Of a DNA stretch of 51,088 nt, positions 23,408 to 32,020 are shown one piece after another. Source of the stretch: Tumebacillus flagellatus (lineage in GTDB: Bacteria > Bacillota > Bacilli > Tumebacillales > Tumebacillaceae); assembly GCF_000714935.1 (NCBI RefSeq), contig NZ_JMIR01000035.1, forward strand, positions 1-51,088. The letters run 5' to 3'. Made by a program: the position numbers and the translations under genes. Position 1 is the first letter of the stretch; the number at the start of each line of letters is the position of its first letter. The notes under the pieces are model-generated. The model was given only the letters and a program-made list of their open reading frames with translations. It made no database searches and was not told the origin of the DNA.

Positions 23408-25066
23408 TTATCTCGGAATGATCGGCAACACGATCGCCGACGGTCTCGCTTCCTCGTGATACACCGTCTGCTCTGCCACCACCATCTCCGTGGTTTGCCC
23501 GAGCGGCGCGCCGGTGTTCAAGTTGCGGTCGTACTTCGGGAACGCGCTGGACGTCACTTCGATGCGAATCTGATGCCCCGCAAGGAACACGTGCGACATG
23601 TGCCAGCAGTCGATCTCGTAGCGGTACACCTGCCCCGGCTCGATCAACTCCTCGCGCTCCATCCCGTTGCGGAATCTTGCCCGCACCATGCCGTCCGTCA
23701 AGCGTTGCACAAACCCGTTCGGGTGCACGTCGAGCAACTTCACCATGAAATCCGTGTCCACCGCGCTCGACGCCGCAAACAGCTCCATCCGAATCGGCCC
23801 CGTCACTTCCGTATCCGCTTCCAACACATCCGTGCTGTACACCAAAACGTCCGCCCGCTGCTCCAAAGCCGCATAATCATCCGGCCCGCCGATCTGCGAA
23901 GACGTCCCGTCTGTCAAAAACGGAAACGGCCGGCTCGGGTCGTACCGATACGCATCAACCGCCGCCCCTTGCAACTCCGCCCCCGGCGCTTCCGTCCGCA
24001 ACACCCCGTCGCCAAAGCGCGAGTTCGCGTTGCCGCCGCTGTGCAGGTAGTAGCGCGTAAACTCCGTTCTCGCCAGCGGATACTCCGTCTCCTGCCGCCA
24101 CTTGTTCTCGCCCATCACGAACAAGCTGACATTCGGCTGCGCATCCAACCCGTTCGCCTCGCCCTTCAACCAGCGATCAAAAAAACGAACCTGTTGCGCA
24201 CGCAGATCGATCACCGCGTCCGGCCCGAACTCCACCGAACCGAGTTTCGTTGATTTGTTGATCCCGTGATCCCACGGGCCCATGATCATCTTCTGGTTCG
24301 CGCGCCCGACTTCGCCCTTGGCGCGGTTCGTCATGCCGATGTAGTTCAGCGGCGTGCCGACTTGCTCGTCGTCATACCAGCCGGAGATGTGCAACACCGG
24401 GAGATCCAACTGCTCGAACTTGTCTTGGTAGGCGATGTGCTTCCACCACTCGTCCAAGCCGACGTGCTCAAACTCTTCCCGCCAATACGGCATGTCGCGC
24501 CCCGTCAATTCGTCCATCGTCACAAGCGGCAGATGGTCGTAAATCGAGTGCCAATCCAGCGCGTGCATGTTCTGCATCGAACGGTCGCTCGTCAAAAACA
24601 ACCAGCACAGATGGTGCGGCGTCGGAATCCCCGTCGGCCACTCCACAAACGGGTCGGACGGGCAAACCGCCGAAATCATCGCTTTGAGATGCGGCGGTTG
24701 CTGCAACGCCGCCAGCCATTGGATGCGCCCCAGATACGAGCCGCCCATCGTGCCGACGTTGCCGTCGCTCCACGGTTGCGCCGCCGCCCATTCAATCGTG
24801 TCGTAGCCGTCCACGCCTTCGTTGCGATACGGAACGAACACGCCGTCCGAATCGCCGCGCCCGCGCACGTCCACGACCAGCACGGAATATCCGTGCGAGG
24901 CGTAGTAGCGGGAGTTGGCGATGGTGATGTCGTTGTTTTTTCCATAAGGGGTGCGCGAGATGATCGTCGGGTAGGACCCTTCAAGCTCTGGCAGATAGAG
25001 GTCGGCGGAAAGCGTGATGCCGTCGCGCATCGGGATGCGGATGCCCCATTGTGTACGGGTTTTCAT
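23408..25066 (-). CDS. CocE/NonD-family alpha/beta hydrolase (X-Pro dipeptidyl-peptidase type)
   Basis: 552 residues. The alpha/beta-hydrolase core has the nucleophile Ser110 in MGGSYLG, the acid in HISGWYDDE (about 247-255) and the His in GPWDHG. A C-terminal jelly-roll domain ends with HMSHVFLAGHQIRIEVTSSA, characteristic of the CocE/PepX group. Members hydrolyse esters or X-Pro dipeptides; the sequence does not decide which. No signal peptide is seen. It is followed upstream by the GH18 gene with a small gap (7 bases), so the two may be co-transcribed, with the GH18 gene first. Confidence 0.9.
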   Translation of the reverse strand: MKTRTQWGIRIPMRDGITLSADLYLPELEGSYPTIISRTPYGKNNDITIANSRYYASHGYSVLVVDVRGRGDSDGVFVPYRNEGVDGYDTIEWAAAQPWSDGNVGTMGGSYLGRIQWLAALQQPPHLKAMISAVCPSDPFVEWPTGIPTPHHLCWLFLTSDRSMQNMHALDWHSIYDHLPLVTMDELTGRDMPYWREEFEHVGLDEWWKHIAYQDKFEQLDLPVLHISGWYDDEQVGTPLNYIGMTNRAKGEVGRANQKMIMGPWDHGINKSTKLGSVEFGPDAVIDLRAQQVRFFDRWLKGEANGLDAQPNVSLFVMGENKWRQETEYPLARTEFTRYYLHSGGNANSRFGDGVLRTEAPGAELQGAAVDAYRYDPSRPFPFLTDGTSSQIGGPDDYAALEQRADVLVYSTDVLEADTEVTGPIRMELFAASSAVDTDFMVKLLDVHPNGFVQRLTDGMVRARFRNGMEREELIEPGQVYRYEIDCWHMSHVFLAGHQIRIEVTSSAFPKYDRNLNTGAPLGQTTEMVVAEQTVYHEEARPSAIVLPIIPR

Positions 25067-25073
25067 AAGTTGA

Positions 25074-26351
25074 TCAGCCCCCTAGGATGACGTCCTTGGT
25101 TTCGTCGTGCAAAATCAACGTGTCGTCGATCGCCTTCATGAAGTCCGGATCGAACACCGCCAAAATCCAGAACCCGACGCCGCGCAAGTTGTAGCGCTTG
25201 GCGAGGCCGATTTTATCCTTGACGGTTTGCGGGGTTTCGCTGTAGGCGTTGATGCCGAGCATCAGTTTGTCGGCGGGTACAAATTCCCGCGCTTCTTGAA
25301 TCGCTTCGGAGATGCGGTCGTTCGGCTGCGGAAGTTTGTCGTCCACGTAGGAGTACGCCATGATGTAGAGCTCGTCGGCGCTGTTGGCGATCTCTTTGTA
25401 GTCGTAGCCTTGGTACCAGCCGTTGAGCGGCGCCATGACGACGCTTAGTTTTTTGTTCTGTTGATGGAGTGTGTCGGCGATGAGCTTGACCAGCGCGGCG
25501 TATTGGGCGCGCACGGTCTTCACGTCGTCCTTCGTCGGGTCTCCGAGGGTCTCGAAGTCGAGCATGGCGCCGTCGAGGTTTTGGTCTTGGAGTTTCTTCA
25601 CGAGGTCGTTCGCGAACTGTTGCGCCAGCGCCGGGTTGGTCATCAGCTTGGTGATCTCGCCGCTTTTGTTCTCGGAGAACACCATGAGTTGGGTGCCGAC
25701 TTGCTCGGAACGCACTTCTTGGAGCAGCTCGTCCGCACCGTCGGTCGGCCAGCGGTATTCCGATTGGGCGACGTCGAGACGGCCGTCGCTGTTCAGGATG
25801 CTCCACGTCAGCGCTGTGTTGTTGAACTTCGCCAAGTAGTTGCGTTTGTCATACGACCCGAGTCCGTAGAACACCGTCGTTTCCATCTGGCGCGGCTGCG
25901 AGGTGATCTGGACGGTGTGCGTCGCTTCGTCCCAGCCGACTTTCGCGCCGAACTGCTCGCTGAGGAAACGCACGGGGATCAGCACGCGGTCTTGCACGAG
26001 AATCGGCTCGGCGTCGAGCGCCGCCGGTTGACCGTTGACGAGCGCCGTGGTGGTGCCGACCCTCAATTTGACTTCCTTGCCCGGGCCGGTCGCCGTCACG
26101 GTCCGGGTGGCGTCGTCCCATTGGATGTCGAGGCCGAGCGCCGTTCCGATCGTGCGAAACGGGACCATCGTGCGGGCGTGGTATTGAATCGGATCGACCG
26201 GAGCCGGCAGCGCGACCCCGTCGAGTTGGATCAAGATCTTCGCCTCTTCGTCAGATGCAACCGGCGCTGCGTGTGCCGGAAAAGGGGTGGCAGCGAGGCT
26301 TGAGAACAACAAGCCTGCGATCAGTGCGGAAACGCTTCTCTTGGTTCTCAT
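25074..26351 (-). CDS. Secreted glycoside hydrolase family 18 protein with copper-amine-oxidase-like N-terminal domain
   Basis: 425 residues, ATG at 26351 with GTAGGAGAG upstream. Signal peptide: MRTKRSVSALIAGLLFSSLA to AHA (cleavage near 27-29). Residues about 38-155 match the stalk/CuAO-N1 type (DGVALPAPVDPIQYHARTMV, VPFRTIGTALGLDIQWD and the second repeat IPVRFLSEQFGAKVGWDEAT). The C-terminal part is a GH18 barrel with DGAMLDFETLG (the DxxDxE motif with catalytic Glu) and YIMAYSYVDDK. This resembles YaaH/SleL-like spore-cortex or cell-wall enzymes. Acting on peptidoglycan or chitin outside the cell is plausible. Confidence 0.87.
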   Translation of the reverse strand: MRTKRSVSALIAGLLFSSLAATPFPAHAAPVASDEEAKILIQLDGVALPAPVDPIQYHARTMVPFRTIGTALGLDIQWDDATRTVTATGPGKEVKLRVGTTTALVNGQPAALDAEPILVQDRVLIPVRFLSEQFGAKVGWDEATHTVQITSQPRQMETTVFYGLGSYDKRNYLAKFNNTALTWSILNSDGRLDVAQSEYRWPTDGADELLQEVRSEQVGTQLMVFSENKSGEITKLMTNPALAQQFANDLVKKLQDQNLDGAMLDFETLGDPTKDDVKTVRAQYAALVKLIADTLHQQNKKLSVVMAPLNGWYQGYDYKEIANSADELYIMAYSYVDDKLPQPNDRISEAIQEAREFVPADKLMLGINAYSETPQTVKDKIGLAKRYNLRGVGFWILAVFDPDFMKAIDDTLILHDETKDVILGG

Positions 26352-26465
26352 ATATCGCTCTCCTACTTTTCTATGTAAGGTGGGTAGAATGCTAGTTTCT
26401 AACATCTTATCACAGAAAAGTATGACAGGGATGAGACTGGCAGACTACGTAACAGAGATGTCATA

Positions 26466-26503
26466 TAGTAAAAAAACCCCCTGCCAAATTTCACAGGGAG
26501 TTA
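26466..26503 (-). terminator. Terminator of the toxin/immunity/ARH transcript
   Basis: On the minus strand CTCCCTG and CAGGGGG pair around a 10-base loop, followed by TTTTTTT. Confidence 0.75.
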
Positions 26504-26512
26504 TGCGAACCC

Positions 26513-27508
26513 TCACTTTTTCTCTTCTTGGTACACCGCGTTGTAAAATCGTTCGCAGAGAAGGAGGATGTCTGTCTTGCGTGCGAGACCCTCCACCCAT
26601 TCGGCGGGGATGGATTGAAGTCCGTAGTAGATTCCGGCGAGACCGCCTGCTACGGCCGCGACCGTGTCCGTGTCTTCTCCGAGGTTTACTGCATCAAGCA
26701 CGGTGCCCTTGTATGTGAGATTTTGAAGGAAGCACCAGAGAGCCGCCTCTAAGGTATGAACGACGTACCCGCTGGAGCGAATCGTACTTTGCGGCGCTCG
26801 GAAAATTTTCCCCTTAAGAACCCGATCATAGTTTTCCAACTCATCCGCAACTTCCTGCCCGCCATTCGAGTAATACTTCAGCACGTTTTCCTGCATATTG
26901 ACGTATGCCAGATGCGGGGGTAGCCCCTTCAACAGTTGCAAAGCCATCTCCACATAGATGGCACACCCAATCTGAGAACGCAAATGCCCGTGCGTGACGG
27001 CGGATACCTGATGGATGATCTCCAAACGCTTCTGCTCGTCCTCCACCGACTCCAAGAAGTAGGCAAGAGGCAAAATTCTCATCAGGGAGCCGTTGCCGTT
27101 ATCGCTTTCCGACGTTCCGCCTGCTTGAACAGCGGGAACTCCCTGCATGAGCTTGGAGATCGCCTTGGAAGTTGCAATGCCGATGTCGAACACCACTCCG
27201 TGCGGGGTCCAATACGCATCCCGATACCAACGAACAAAGCGGTCCGCCAGATCGTCGAGGTCGTAGCCCTTGCACAAGCTCTCCAGCAGACAGAATGTCA
27301 TCGAGCTGTCGTCGGACCAAGTGCCCGGCGGTTGGTTGTGTGTCCCGTAGCCTTCCATAGTTTGAACCGGGTTGGCTTTCAGACGTTCACGGGAACTGAA
27401 TTCCGCAGGCACTCCAACCGCGTCCGCAACTGCCAAGCCAAGGACTCCGCCGATGACTTGGTCTTTTTTGCTGTGGATGCACTCGTTTTGACTGCTTTTT
27501 TCGGACAA
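26513..27508 (-). CDS. ADP-ribosylglycohydrolase-family protein
   Basis: 331 residues from a TTG at 27508 with AGAGGAGG six bases upstream. The family's metal-site motifs are present: GTWSDDSSM (about 62-70), SDNGNGSLMR (about 135-144), GHLRSQ and the C-terminal NLGEDTDTVAAVAGGLAGIY. These proteins remove ADP-ribose from proteins or small molecules using two Mg ions. It lies last in a minus-strand run behind a WXG100 gene, a nuclease toxin and a YezG immunity gene, so it may act as an immunity gene against an ADP-ribosylating toxin. A metabolic role is equally possible. Confidence 0.9.
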   Translation of the reverse strand: MSEKSSQNECIHSKKDQVIGGVLGLAVADAVGVPAEFSSRERLKANPVQTMEGYGTHNQPPGTWSDDSSMTFCLLESLCKGYDLDDLADRFVRWYRDAYWTPHGVVFDIGIATSKAISKLMQGVPAVQAGGTSESDNGNGSLMRILPLAYFLESVEDEQKRLEIIHQVSAVTHGHLRSQIGCAIYVEMALQLLKGLPPHLAYVNMQENVLKYYSNGGQEVADELENYDRVLKGKIFRAPQSTIRSSGYVVHTLEAALWCFLQNLTYKGTVLDAVNLGEDTDTVAAVAGGLAGIYYGLQSIPAEWVEGLARKTDILLLCERFYNAVYQEEKK

Positions 27509-27561
27509 TTGGATAGCCTCCTCTTATAGATATGGTGCAGACCGGGTGTTATTGTTCAGAA

Positions 27562-28038
27562 TCATCTTTTGTTTTTCAAATGATCTTCTAACCATTTCTG
27601 GTTGTCTTCACTCTTCGGCCATTTTCCAAGATTTCGATACTCCCAAACAAATTGACGCTGGTAATCATCTAGTTCGGATTCCACGGGATTTTGATAGTCA
27701 TAGTCAATCTTAAACTTTCCTGTGCTTTCCAAAACCAGAGTCAAACTACTCCAAACAGACTGCCCTTGCTGCATAAATTCATTTTGCAAGGATCGGAAGT
27801 GATCATGCAACTCAAACAAGATATCCGTATAGATCGTTTCATCCACACCATAAAGTTCCGGTATGAGGTGTGAATACTCAAATTCATCATTTTGAGGTGT
27901 CTGAAAATAAAAGAATACCTCGGATGAATCGTCCAATACCTCTGCATACAGAACAATTTTCTTCCACTCACCGGGAATGATTTCGTGTAACGTTTGCCCA
28001 ATTATGCGGTACATTTCTTCCATTCGTTTGGTTTCCAT
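27562..28038 (-). CDS. YezG-family (DUF600) immunity protein
   Basis: 158 residues, acidic and soluble, with alternating aromatic segments: EEMYRIIGQTLHEIIPGEWK, VLDDSSEVFFYF and YDYQNPVESELDDYQRQFVW. This is the pattern of the YezG/DUF600 immunity family that neutralises YeeF-type nuclease toxins of Bacillota. GGGGGCT precedes the ATG. The gene begins 3 bases after the stop of the nuclease toxin, the standard toxin-then-immunity order. Lower G+C than the neighbours supports horizontal acquisition. Confidence 0.88.
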   Translation of the reverse strand: METKRMEEMYRIIGQTLHEIIPGEWKKIVLYAEVLDDSSEVFFYFQTPQNDEFEYSHLIPELYGVDETIYTDILFELHDHFRSLQNEFMQQGQSVWSSLTLVLESTGKFKIDYDYQNPVESELDDYQRQFVWEYRNLGKWPKSEDNQKWLEDHLKNKR

Positions 28039-28040
28039 TC

Positions 28041-29186
28041 TTAGCCCCCTGCTTTGTTCTCAATTCGAATGACTTTTGGAAAATCATTGTCAATTTTGTA
28101 GGTTACTTTGAAACTGATCGGTCTTTGAGAACTGCCTTCATAAATTGGTTGAATGGTTACACGTACGTTTTTTGGAGGTTCTGCTTCCAACGCTCGCTTC
28201 CACATTTGCTCCAGATTATACCACTTACCATTCACCCTGTTAATGTCCTTGTTCATCGGCACCAAGTTATCGAGATTCCCCGACCCGTTGAACATGCTGG
28301 CGATGAGATGCCCGCCGTCATCGTTTTGAAGCCGATCGCCTTTAAAGTCATTACCTTGGGCATACTTATTCCTCTTGGCTGTTCCGAAGTCTAATTCCCC
28401 TTCTACCTTTACAATTCGTCCCTGATCGTCCGTTGTGTACAGATAGCCGTTCGACTCGTACTGATTATTAGGCTTCAAGACCTTCTTCCGGCCCTCCCGC
28501 GTATATTGCTCACCGCCTCCCCCTCGATCCGAACCATACTTCGGACCCATAGCTTTTACCATCCCTGCGAGAAACATCATCCCAGATGACGTCATGGAAC
28601 CCGGAGTTTCATTCTGAGCCGATTGTTCCTTGATATAATCCACGTATCCAGGGTCGTTTTTGACCGCTGCTTCTGCATCGAAGTCCGGGTCGTGGATGAG
28701 GCTTTGGTAGTACGCGGCTTGTTCATCTTGTTGGATGAGGTCTTGCAGACGATCGTAAAGTTGCTCATTGGTCAGATCGTAATAATAAACCATGTCCTGC
28801 TCAACGGCATTCCGACGCGTGCTCTCCGGCAGATAATCCGGCTGTTTCGAGAGGTAATACCCGCGAAGAGCGTCATACATCCGCCCTCGGTCCATGTTGT
28901 ATTCGTCGTCTGCTCTCCGGAGATCCGCTACCGACAGCTTCTCCGTCGTTCCCTCATCCTGCTCTCTCAAGTCAGGATGTCGCTTCATATAGCTCCACAC
29001 AGCTTCCGGCAAGACGACCACATCCGGCACCGAAGACCACAGCGCGTGAAACATTCCCGCCGCCCAGGAATCTGCCGCTTCTGCTTCCGAGTCTGCCTCA
29101 TGACGAAGACGTGCCGCTTGATGCGCCAGATTCTGCCTGTGGTGCAGGTCATCCTGCGACTCCCCGCTGTACTCCCAACTCGCCAC
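28041..29186 (-). CDS. Polymorphic toxin with C-terminal DNA/RNA non-specific endonuclease domain
   Basis: 381 residues from a GTG at 29186. The N-terminal and middle parts are helical and hydrophilic. A glycine-rich joint (GSDRGGGGEQYTREGRKK, about 215-235) leads into the toxin domain, which carries GELDFGTAKRNKYAQGNDFK, the catalytic DDGGHLIASMF (His293) and NLDNLVPMNKDINR. This is the Endonuclease_NS_2 fold of YeeF/YobL-type toxins. The usual LXG domain is not recognisable; instead a separate WXG100 gene precedes it. There is no good ribosome site at the GTG, and coding-like sequence continues in frame upstream to about 29218 without a standard start codon, so the true start is uncertain. 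It probably kills neighbouring cells via a type VII system encoded elsewhere. Confidence 0.87.
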   Translation of the reverse strand: MASWEYSGESQDDLHHRQNLAHQAARLRHEADSEAEAADSWAAGMFHALWSSVPDVVVLPEAVWSYMKRHPDLREQDEGTTEKLSVADLRRADDEYNMDRGRMYDALRGYYLSKQPDYLPESTRRNAVEQDMVYYYDLTNEQLYDRLQDLIQQDEQAAYYQSLIHDPDFDAEAAVKNDPGYVDYIKEQSAQNETPGSMTSSGMMFLAGMVKAMGPKYGSDRGGGGEQYTREGRKKVLKPNNQYESNGYLYTTDDQGRIVKVEGELDFGTAKRNKYAQGNDFKGDRLQNDDGGHLIASMFNGSGNLDNLVPMNKDINRVNGKWYNLEQMWKRALEAEPPKNVRVTIQPIYEGSSQRPISFKVTYKIDNDFPKVIRIENKAGG

Positions 29187-29223
29187 CTCATAAGACTCGG
29201 CTTGTCTGCGAAGATCTTGGATA

Positions 29224-29475
29224 TTAACTCAACTTGTCCGCCAAAGAGACCAGAACGACCGCCACACTATCCAAGACGTCAACCTGTTGCTTCAAATATC
29301 CAACTTGTTGCTCACTGCGACCAGCGAACGTCTGTGCTGCGTCACCCGTCCATGCAGAACCGACCACCTGCGATTGATACCCCGTCACCCGCGAGGCGTA
29401 TCGCCGCATTTCCTCGGCTCCACCTCGAAAACGAGCGGCCGCATACCGCAGGGAATAAGGGTCTGCTTGCAACAT
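29224..29475 (-). CDS. WXG100-family protein (T7SS/ESX partner)
   Basis: 83 residues forming a helix-turn-helix hairpin. The WXG turn reads AWTGDAA, about residues 41-47. Flanking helices are FRGGAEEMRRYASRVTGYQS and FAGRSEQQVGYLKQQVDVLD. WXG100 proteins are co-secreted with, or chaperone, type VII substrates. It begins with ATG after GGTGAGGGAAG. It is first in the island and its stop is 38 bases before the toxin GTG, so the pair is probably exported together. No secretion ATPase (EssC) or other machinery gene is in this window. Confidence 0.88.
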   Translation of the reverse strand: MLQADPYSLRYAAARFRGGAEEMRRYASRVTGYQSQVVGSAWTGDAAQTFAGRSEQQVGYLKQQVDVLDSVAVVLVSLADKLS

Positions 29476-29505
29476 CTTCCCTCACCCCTCACTCAAAATC
29501 CCAGG

Positions 29506-29545
29506 AAAAAAACGCCCAGCCACCCGGACTGAGCGTTTCCCTTGC
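29506..29545 (-). terminator. Terminator after the membrane protein gene at 29554
   Basis: AAACGCTCAG and CTGGGCGTTT (minus strand) form a 10-bp stem with one G-U pair, followed by TTTT. Confidence 0.78.
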
Positions 29546-29553
29546 TTGACTGC

Positions 29554-30045
29554 TTAAAAAAAGCTGTCCTTCTTCTTCCCGCCTCGACCGAACAGCACCC
29601 AAGCGCCGACCCCTACCAGCACGAGGCCGAGAATGCCGCCGAACATGCCGTTGAGCGCGTTGAATCCGAGGAACACCACCGCCACCAACGTCAACACGGT
29701 AACCGGAACCAACAGCCCCGGATTGCGCCCGCCGAACAGATAGAGCTCAAACAGCCCAACCGCCGGAGCGAGGACGAAGATCGGCCACAGACCGTGAAGC
29801 ATGCCCCAGCCAAACAAATTGCAAAACAGGAACAAGCAACCGATCACCGTCAACACGCCGCCCGGCACCAACACACCAGGGTCACGCCCTCCGAACATGA
29901 AGAAGCGAACGTGGAACAAAATCCCCGGCACGATCATGAACAACGGCCACAAGTAATACATCGAGATCGTGATCAGACCCAACGCTCCCAACGCGAGCAC
30001 GGCTCCCACCACCAACAGCATAACACCGGCAAAACGACGCTCCAT
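29554..30045 (-). CDS. DUF5668/LiaI-LiaF-type membrane protein with internal duplication
   Basis: 163 residues, almost entirely membrane helices. Two homologous halves are visible: WPLFMIVPGILFHVRFFMFG with GGRDPGVLVPGGVLTVIGCL, and WPIFVLAPAVGLFELYLFGG with RNPGLLVPVTVLTLVAVVFL. Each half is a helix pair of the type found in DUF5668 and LiaF N-termini. The C-terminus is a short basic tail (GRGGKKKDSFF). It may sense or buffer envelope stress, by analogy with LiaI/LiaF, but no lia kinase genes are beside it. It has its own terminator. Confidence 0.8.
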   Translation of the reverse strand: MERRFAGVMLLVVGAVLALGALGLITISMYYLWPLFMIVPGILFHVRFFMFGGRDPGVLVPGGVLTVIGCLFLFCNLFGWGMLHGLWPIFVLAPAVGLFELYLFGGRNPGLLVPVTVLTLVAVVFLGFNALNGMFGGILGLVLVGVGAWVLFGRGGKKKDSFF

Positions 30046-30148
30046 TCCTTATTCACCCTCACCTGTATCTGATTTTAATTTCTCTTATCTTTATAGTACG
30101 CGCTGTTGGCGGTTTTCTCCTTCCGCCTGCAGACGGAAAGGGCGCGTC

Positions 30149-31069
30149 CTAGAGGCTGATTCCCCACTTGCGCTCGTGGTTTTTGCGGATGCCTTCCGCC
30201 AACAAGTTAAACGACAGAATCGCAAACGACAGCGCAAACACCGGCCAGAGCACCACCATCGGATGCGAGCGGAACGCGTTGATCGAATAGCCGATCGACC
30301 CCGCCCACTCCTCTGGATAGCGCATGTTAATCGGGCCGCCGCCCGGTTCCAGCATCGAGCCGCCGAGGAATACCGAGAGCACGCCGAGCTGCCCCGCCAG
30401 CCACAACGTCTGCGCAATTTCGCTGACCAACAACACCATCAGGAACGTCGACAAGTGCGGCATCAGATGTTTGCGCAAGATCCGCCAGCGACCGGTACCG
30501 ATCGCTTTCTGCCCTTCCATAAAAGGGCTCTTCATCAGCGCTTCGATCTTCGCCTGCATCACAAACGCCGTCGGGAACAGTCCGACCAGCGCAATCAATA
30601 CGCTCATCAACCAGAGAATCGACATCGGCGTGATCGCGTCGGAGAAGATGAACACGATCACGACGAGAAACACGATCAACACGGACGGCACCGTCGTAAA
30701 CGCCATGCTGAGCTTTTCGTTCAACCATCCGACCGTCCTCGGGAACGACGCCCCCAAGTACGCCAGCGGCAACCCGATCACCGTGCGCAACAGCGCGACG
30801 CCCACGGCAAACGTGATCGTGATGCGCGCCCCGCGCAACAGTTTCGAGAGGATGTCACGGCCGTTTTGGTCGGTTCCCAGTTTGTTCACAGAGTCGGCCG
30901 GTTGCGGAGCCGGTTCGATCTTCTCCGTGCCGTCGGCCTGTTGGATTTTTTTGAACGGATGCACATCGTCCATCGTGTACGGCGCCACGGCGGGGCCAAA
31001 CACGATGGCAAGCAAGAGCAAGATCGAGCCGAACAGCCCGAACGCGAGAGATTTGTTCATGGTTTGCAC
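30149..31069 (-). CDS. oppC: Oligopeptide ABC transporter permease (OppC-like)
   Basis: 306 residues. One N-terminal membrane helix (LAFGLFGSILLLLAIVFGPA) is followed by an external loop mentioning LGTDQNGRDILSKLLRGARI, the conserved OppC/DppC segment. Five more helices follow, with a cytoplasmic EAA-like loop (MEGQKAIGTGRWRILRKHLM, about 175-194) that docks to the ATPases. It is the last gene of the minus-strand operon oppD-oppF-oppB-oppC; oppB ends 3 bases upstream. It would form the peptide channel with OppB. Confidence 0.88.
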   Translation of the reverse strand: MQTMNKSLAFGLFGSILLLLAIVFGPAVAPYTMDDVHPFKKIQQADGTEKIEPAPQPADSVNKLGTDQNGRDILSKLLRGARITITFAVGVALLRTVIGLPLAYLGASFPRTVGWLNEKLSMAFTTVPSVLIVFLVVIVFIFSDAITPMSILWLMSVLIALVGLFPTAFVMQAKIEALMKSPFMEGQKAIGTGRWRILRKHLMPHLSTFLMVLLVSEIAQTLWLAGQLGVLSVFLGGSMLEPGGGPINMRYPEEWAGSIGYSINAFRSHPMVVLWPVFALSFAILSFNLLAEGIRKNHERKWGISL

Positions 31070-31072
31070 CCC

Positions 31073-32020
31073 CTATTTGCGCAGCGCCGGGTTCACCCAC
31101 AGACGCAGAAGCGACGAGATCAAGTTGACGACGATCACGAACGCCGCCAAACACATCAGAATCGTGGCGAGCAGTTTGGCCAATTCCGGCACGTTCGCCC
31201 GCGCTTGGAACCACCACGTCACCCCTTTGATGTTCAAGAGACGCTCCACGATGACGAGACCGGACGCCGCAAACGCCACCACTTTCGGCAACACCGCGAG
31301 AATCGAATCGAGCGCCGGGCGCATGACATACTTGATGAAGACCCGGTGTTCCGGCAGCCCTTTTGCTCTTGCCGTGCGCACATATTCCTGCGACAGCGCT
31401 TCCCGGCAAGCGTTCACCATGTAGCGGTACACCATCGCCGAAACGGGGACCGCGATGCAGAGCATCGGCAGCGCGAAGATTTGATTCGCCCCGAAGTCCG
31501 CCACGCCCAAAATATAATGGCCGAACAGCACATTCGTTTTCAACACCAACAATTGCAGCAGCAAGATCACCAACAAATCCGGCAGGGCGAACACCAACTG
31601 GTTCACGCCGCCGAGGAAGTTTTTTGCCCACGACGGCAGAAAAAACTGCACCGCCCCGCACAGCACGCCCCACACGGTGCCGATGACGACCGCCGACATC
31701 AGAATTTGCGCCGAGCGCGACGCCATCCCCATCACGTAGGAGAGAATCTGCGCGTTGAGCTCCGGCGTCATGTAGCCGCGAATCCACGTCATCTTCACCC
31801 GCAGCGCGCCGAAATCGCCGTGCGCAATCTCGACGAAGTACGACCAGACCGATTTGAAGTACTGCGTCCAGTTCGTCGTGATCGCGTCTTGCGCCACTTG
31901 GTGCGGCATGACTTTCACCGCCAACGGCAAGAACGAGATCAAGATGATCAAGAGCGAAACCGCCGCAAACCCGAGCACGTTGCGCAGGATCACACCCGTT
32001 ACGCTGCGCATCACCGTCAT
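31073..32020 (-). CDS. oppB: Oligopeptide ABC transporter permease (OppB-like)
   Basis: 315 residues from the ATG at 32020, which overlaps the oppF stop (ATGA). Six membrane helices are visible: an N-terminal ILRNVLGFAAVSLLIILISF, then ILMSAVVIGTVWGVLCGAV, and others. The EAA loop is SQEYVRTARAKGLPEHRVFI (about 205-224), typical of OppB/DppB. The segment between helices 1 and 2 is about 65 residues, in the normal range. With OppC it would form the translocation path for di- or oligopeptides. Confidence 0.88.
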   Translation of the reverse strand: MTVMRSVTGVILRNVLGFAAVSLLIILISFLPLAVKVMPHQVAQDAITTNWTQYFKSVWSYFVEIAHGDFGALRVKMTWIRGYMTPELNAQILSYVMGMASRSAQILMSAVVIGTVWGVLCGAVQFFLPSWAKNFLGGVNQLVFALPDLLVILLLQLLVLKTNVLFGHYILGVADFGANQIFALPMLCIAVPVSAMVYRYMVNACREALSQEYVRTARAKGLPEHRVFIKYVMRPALDSILAVLPKVVAFAASGLVIVERLLNIKGVTWWFQARANVPELAKLLATILMCLAAFVIVVNLISSLLRLWVNPALRK

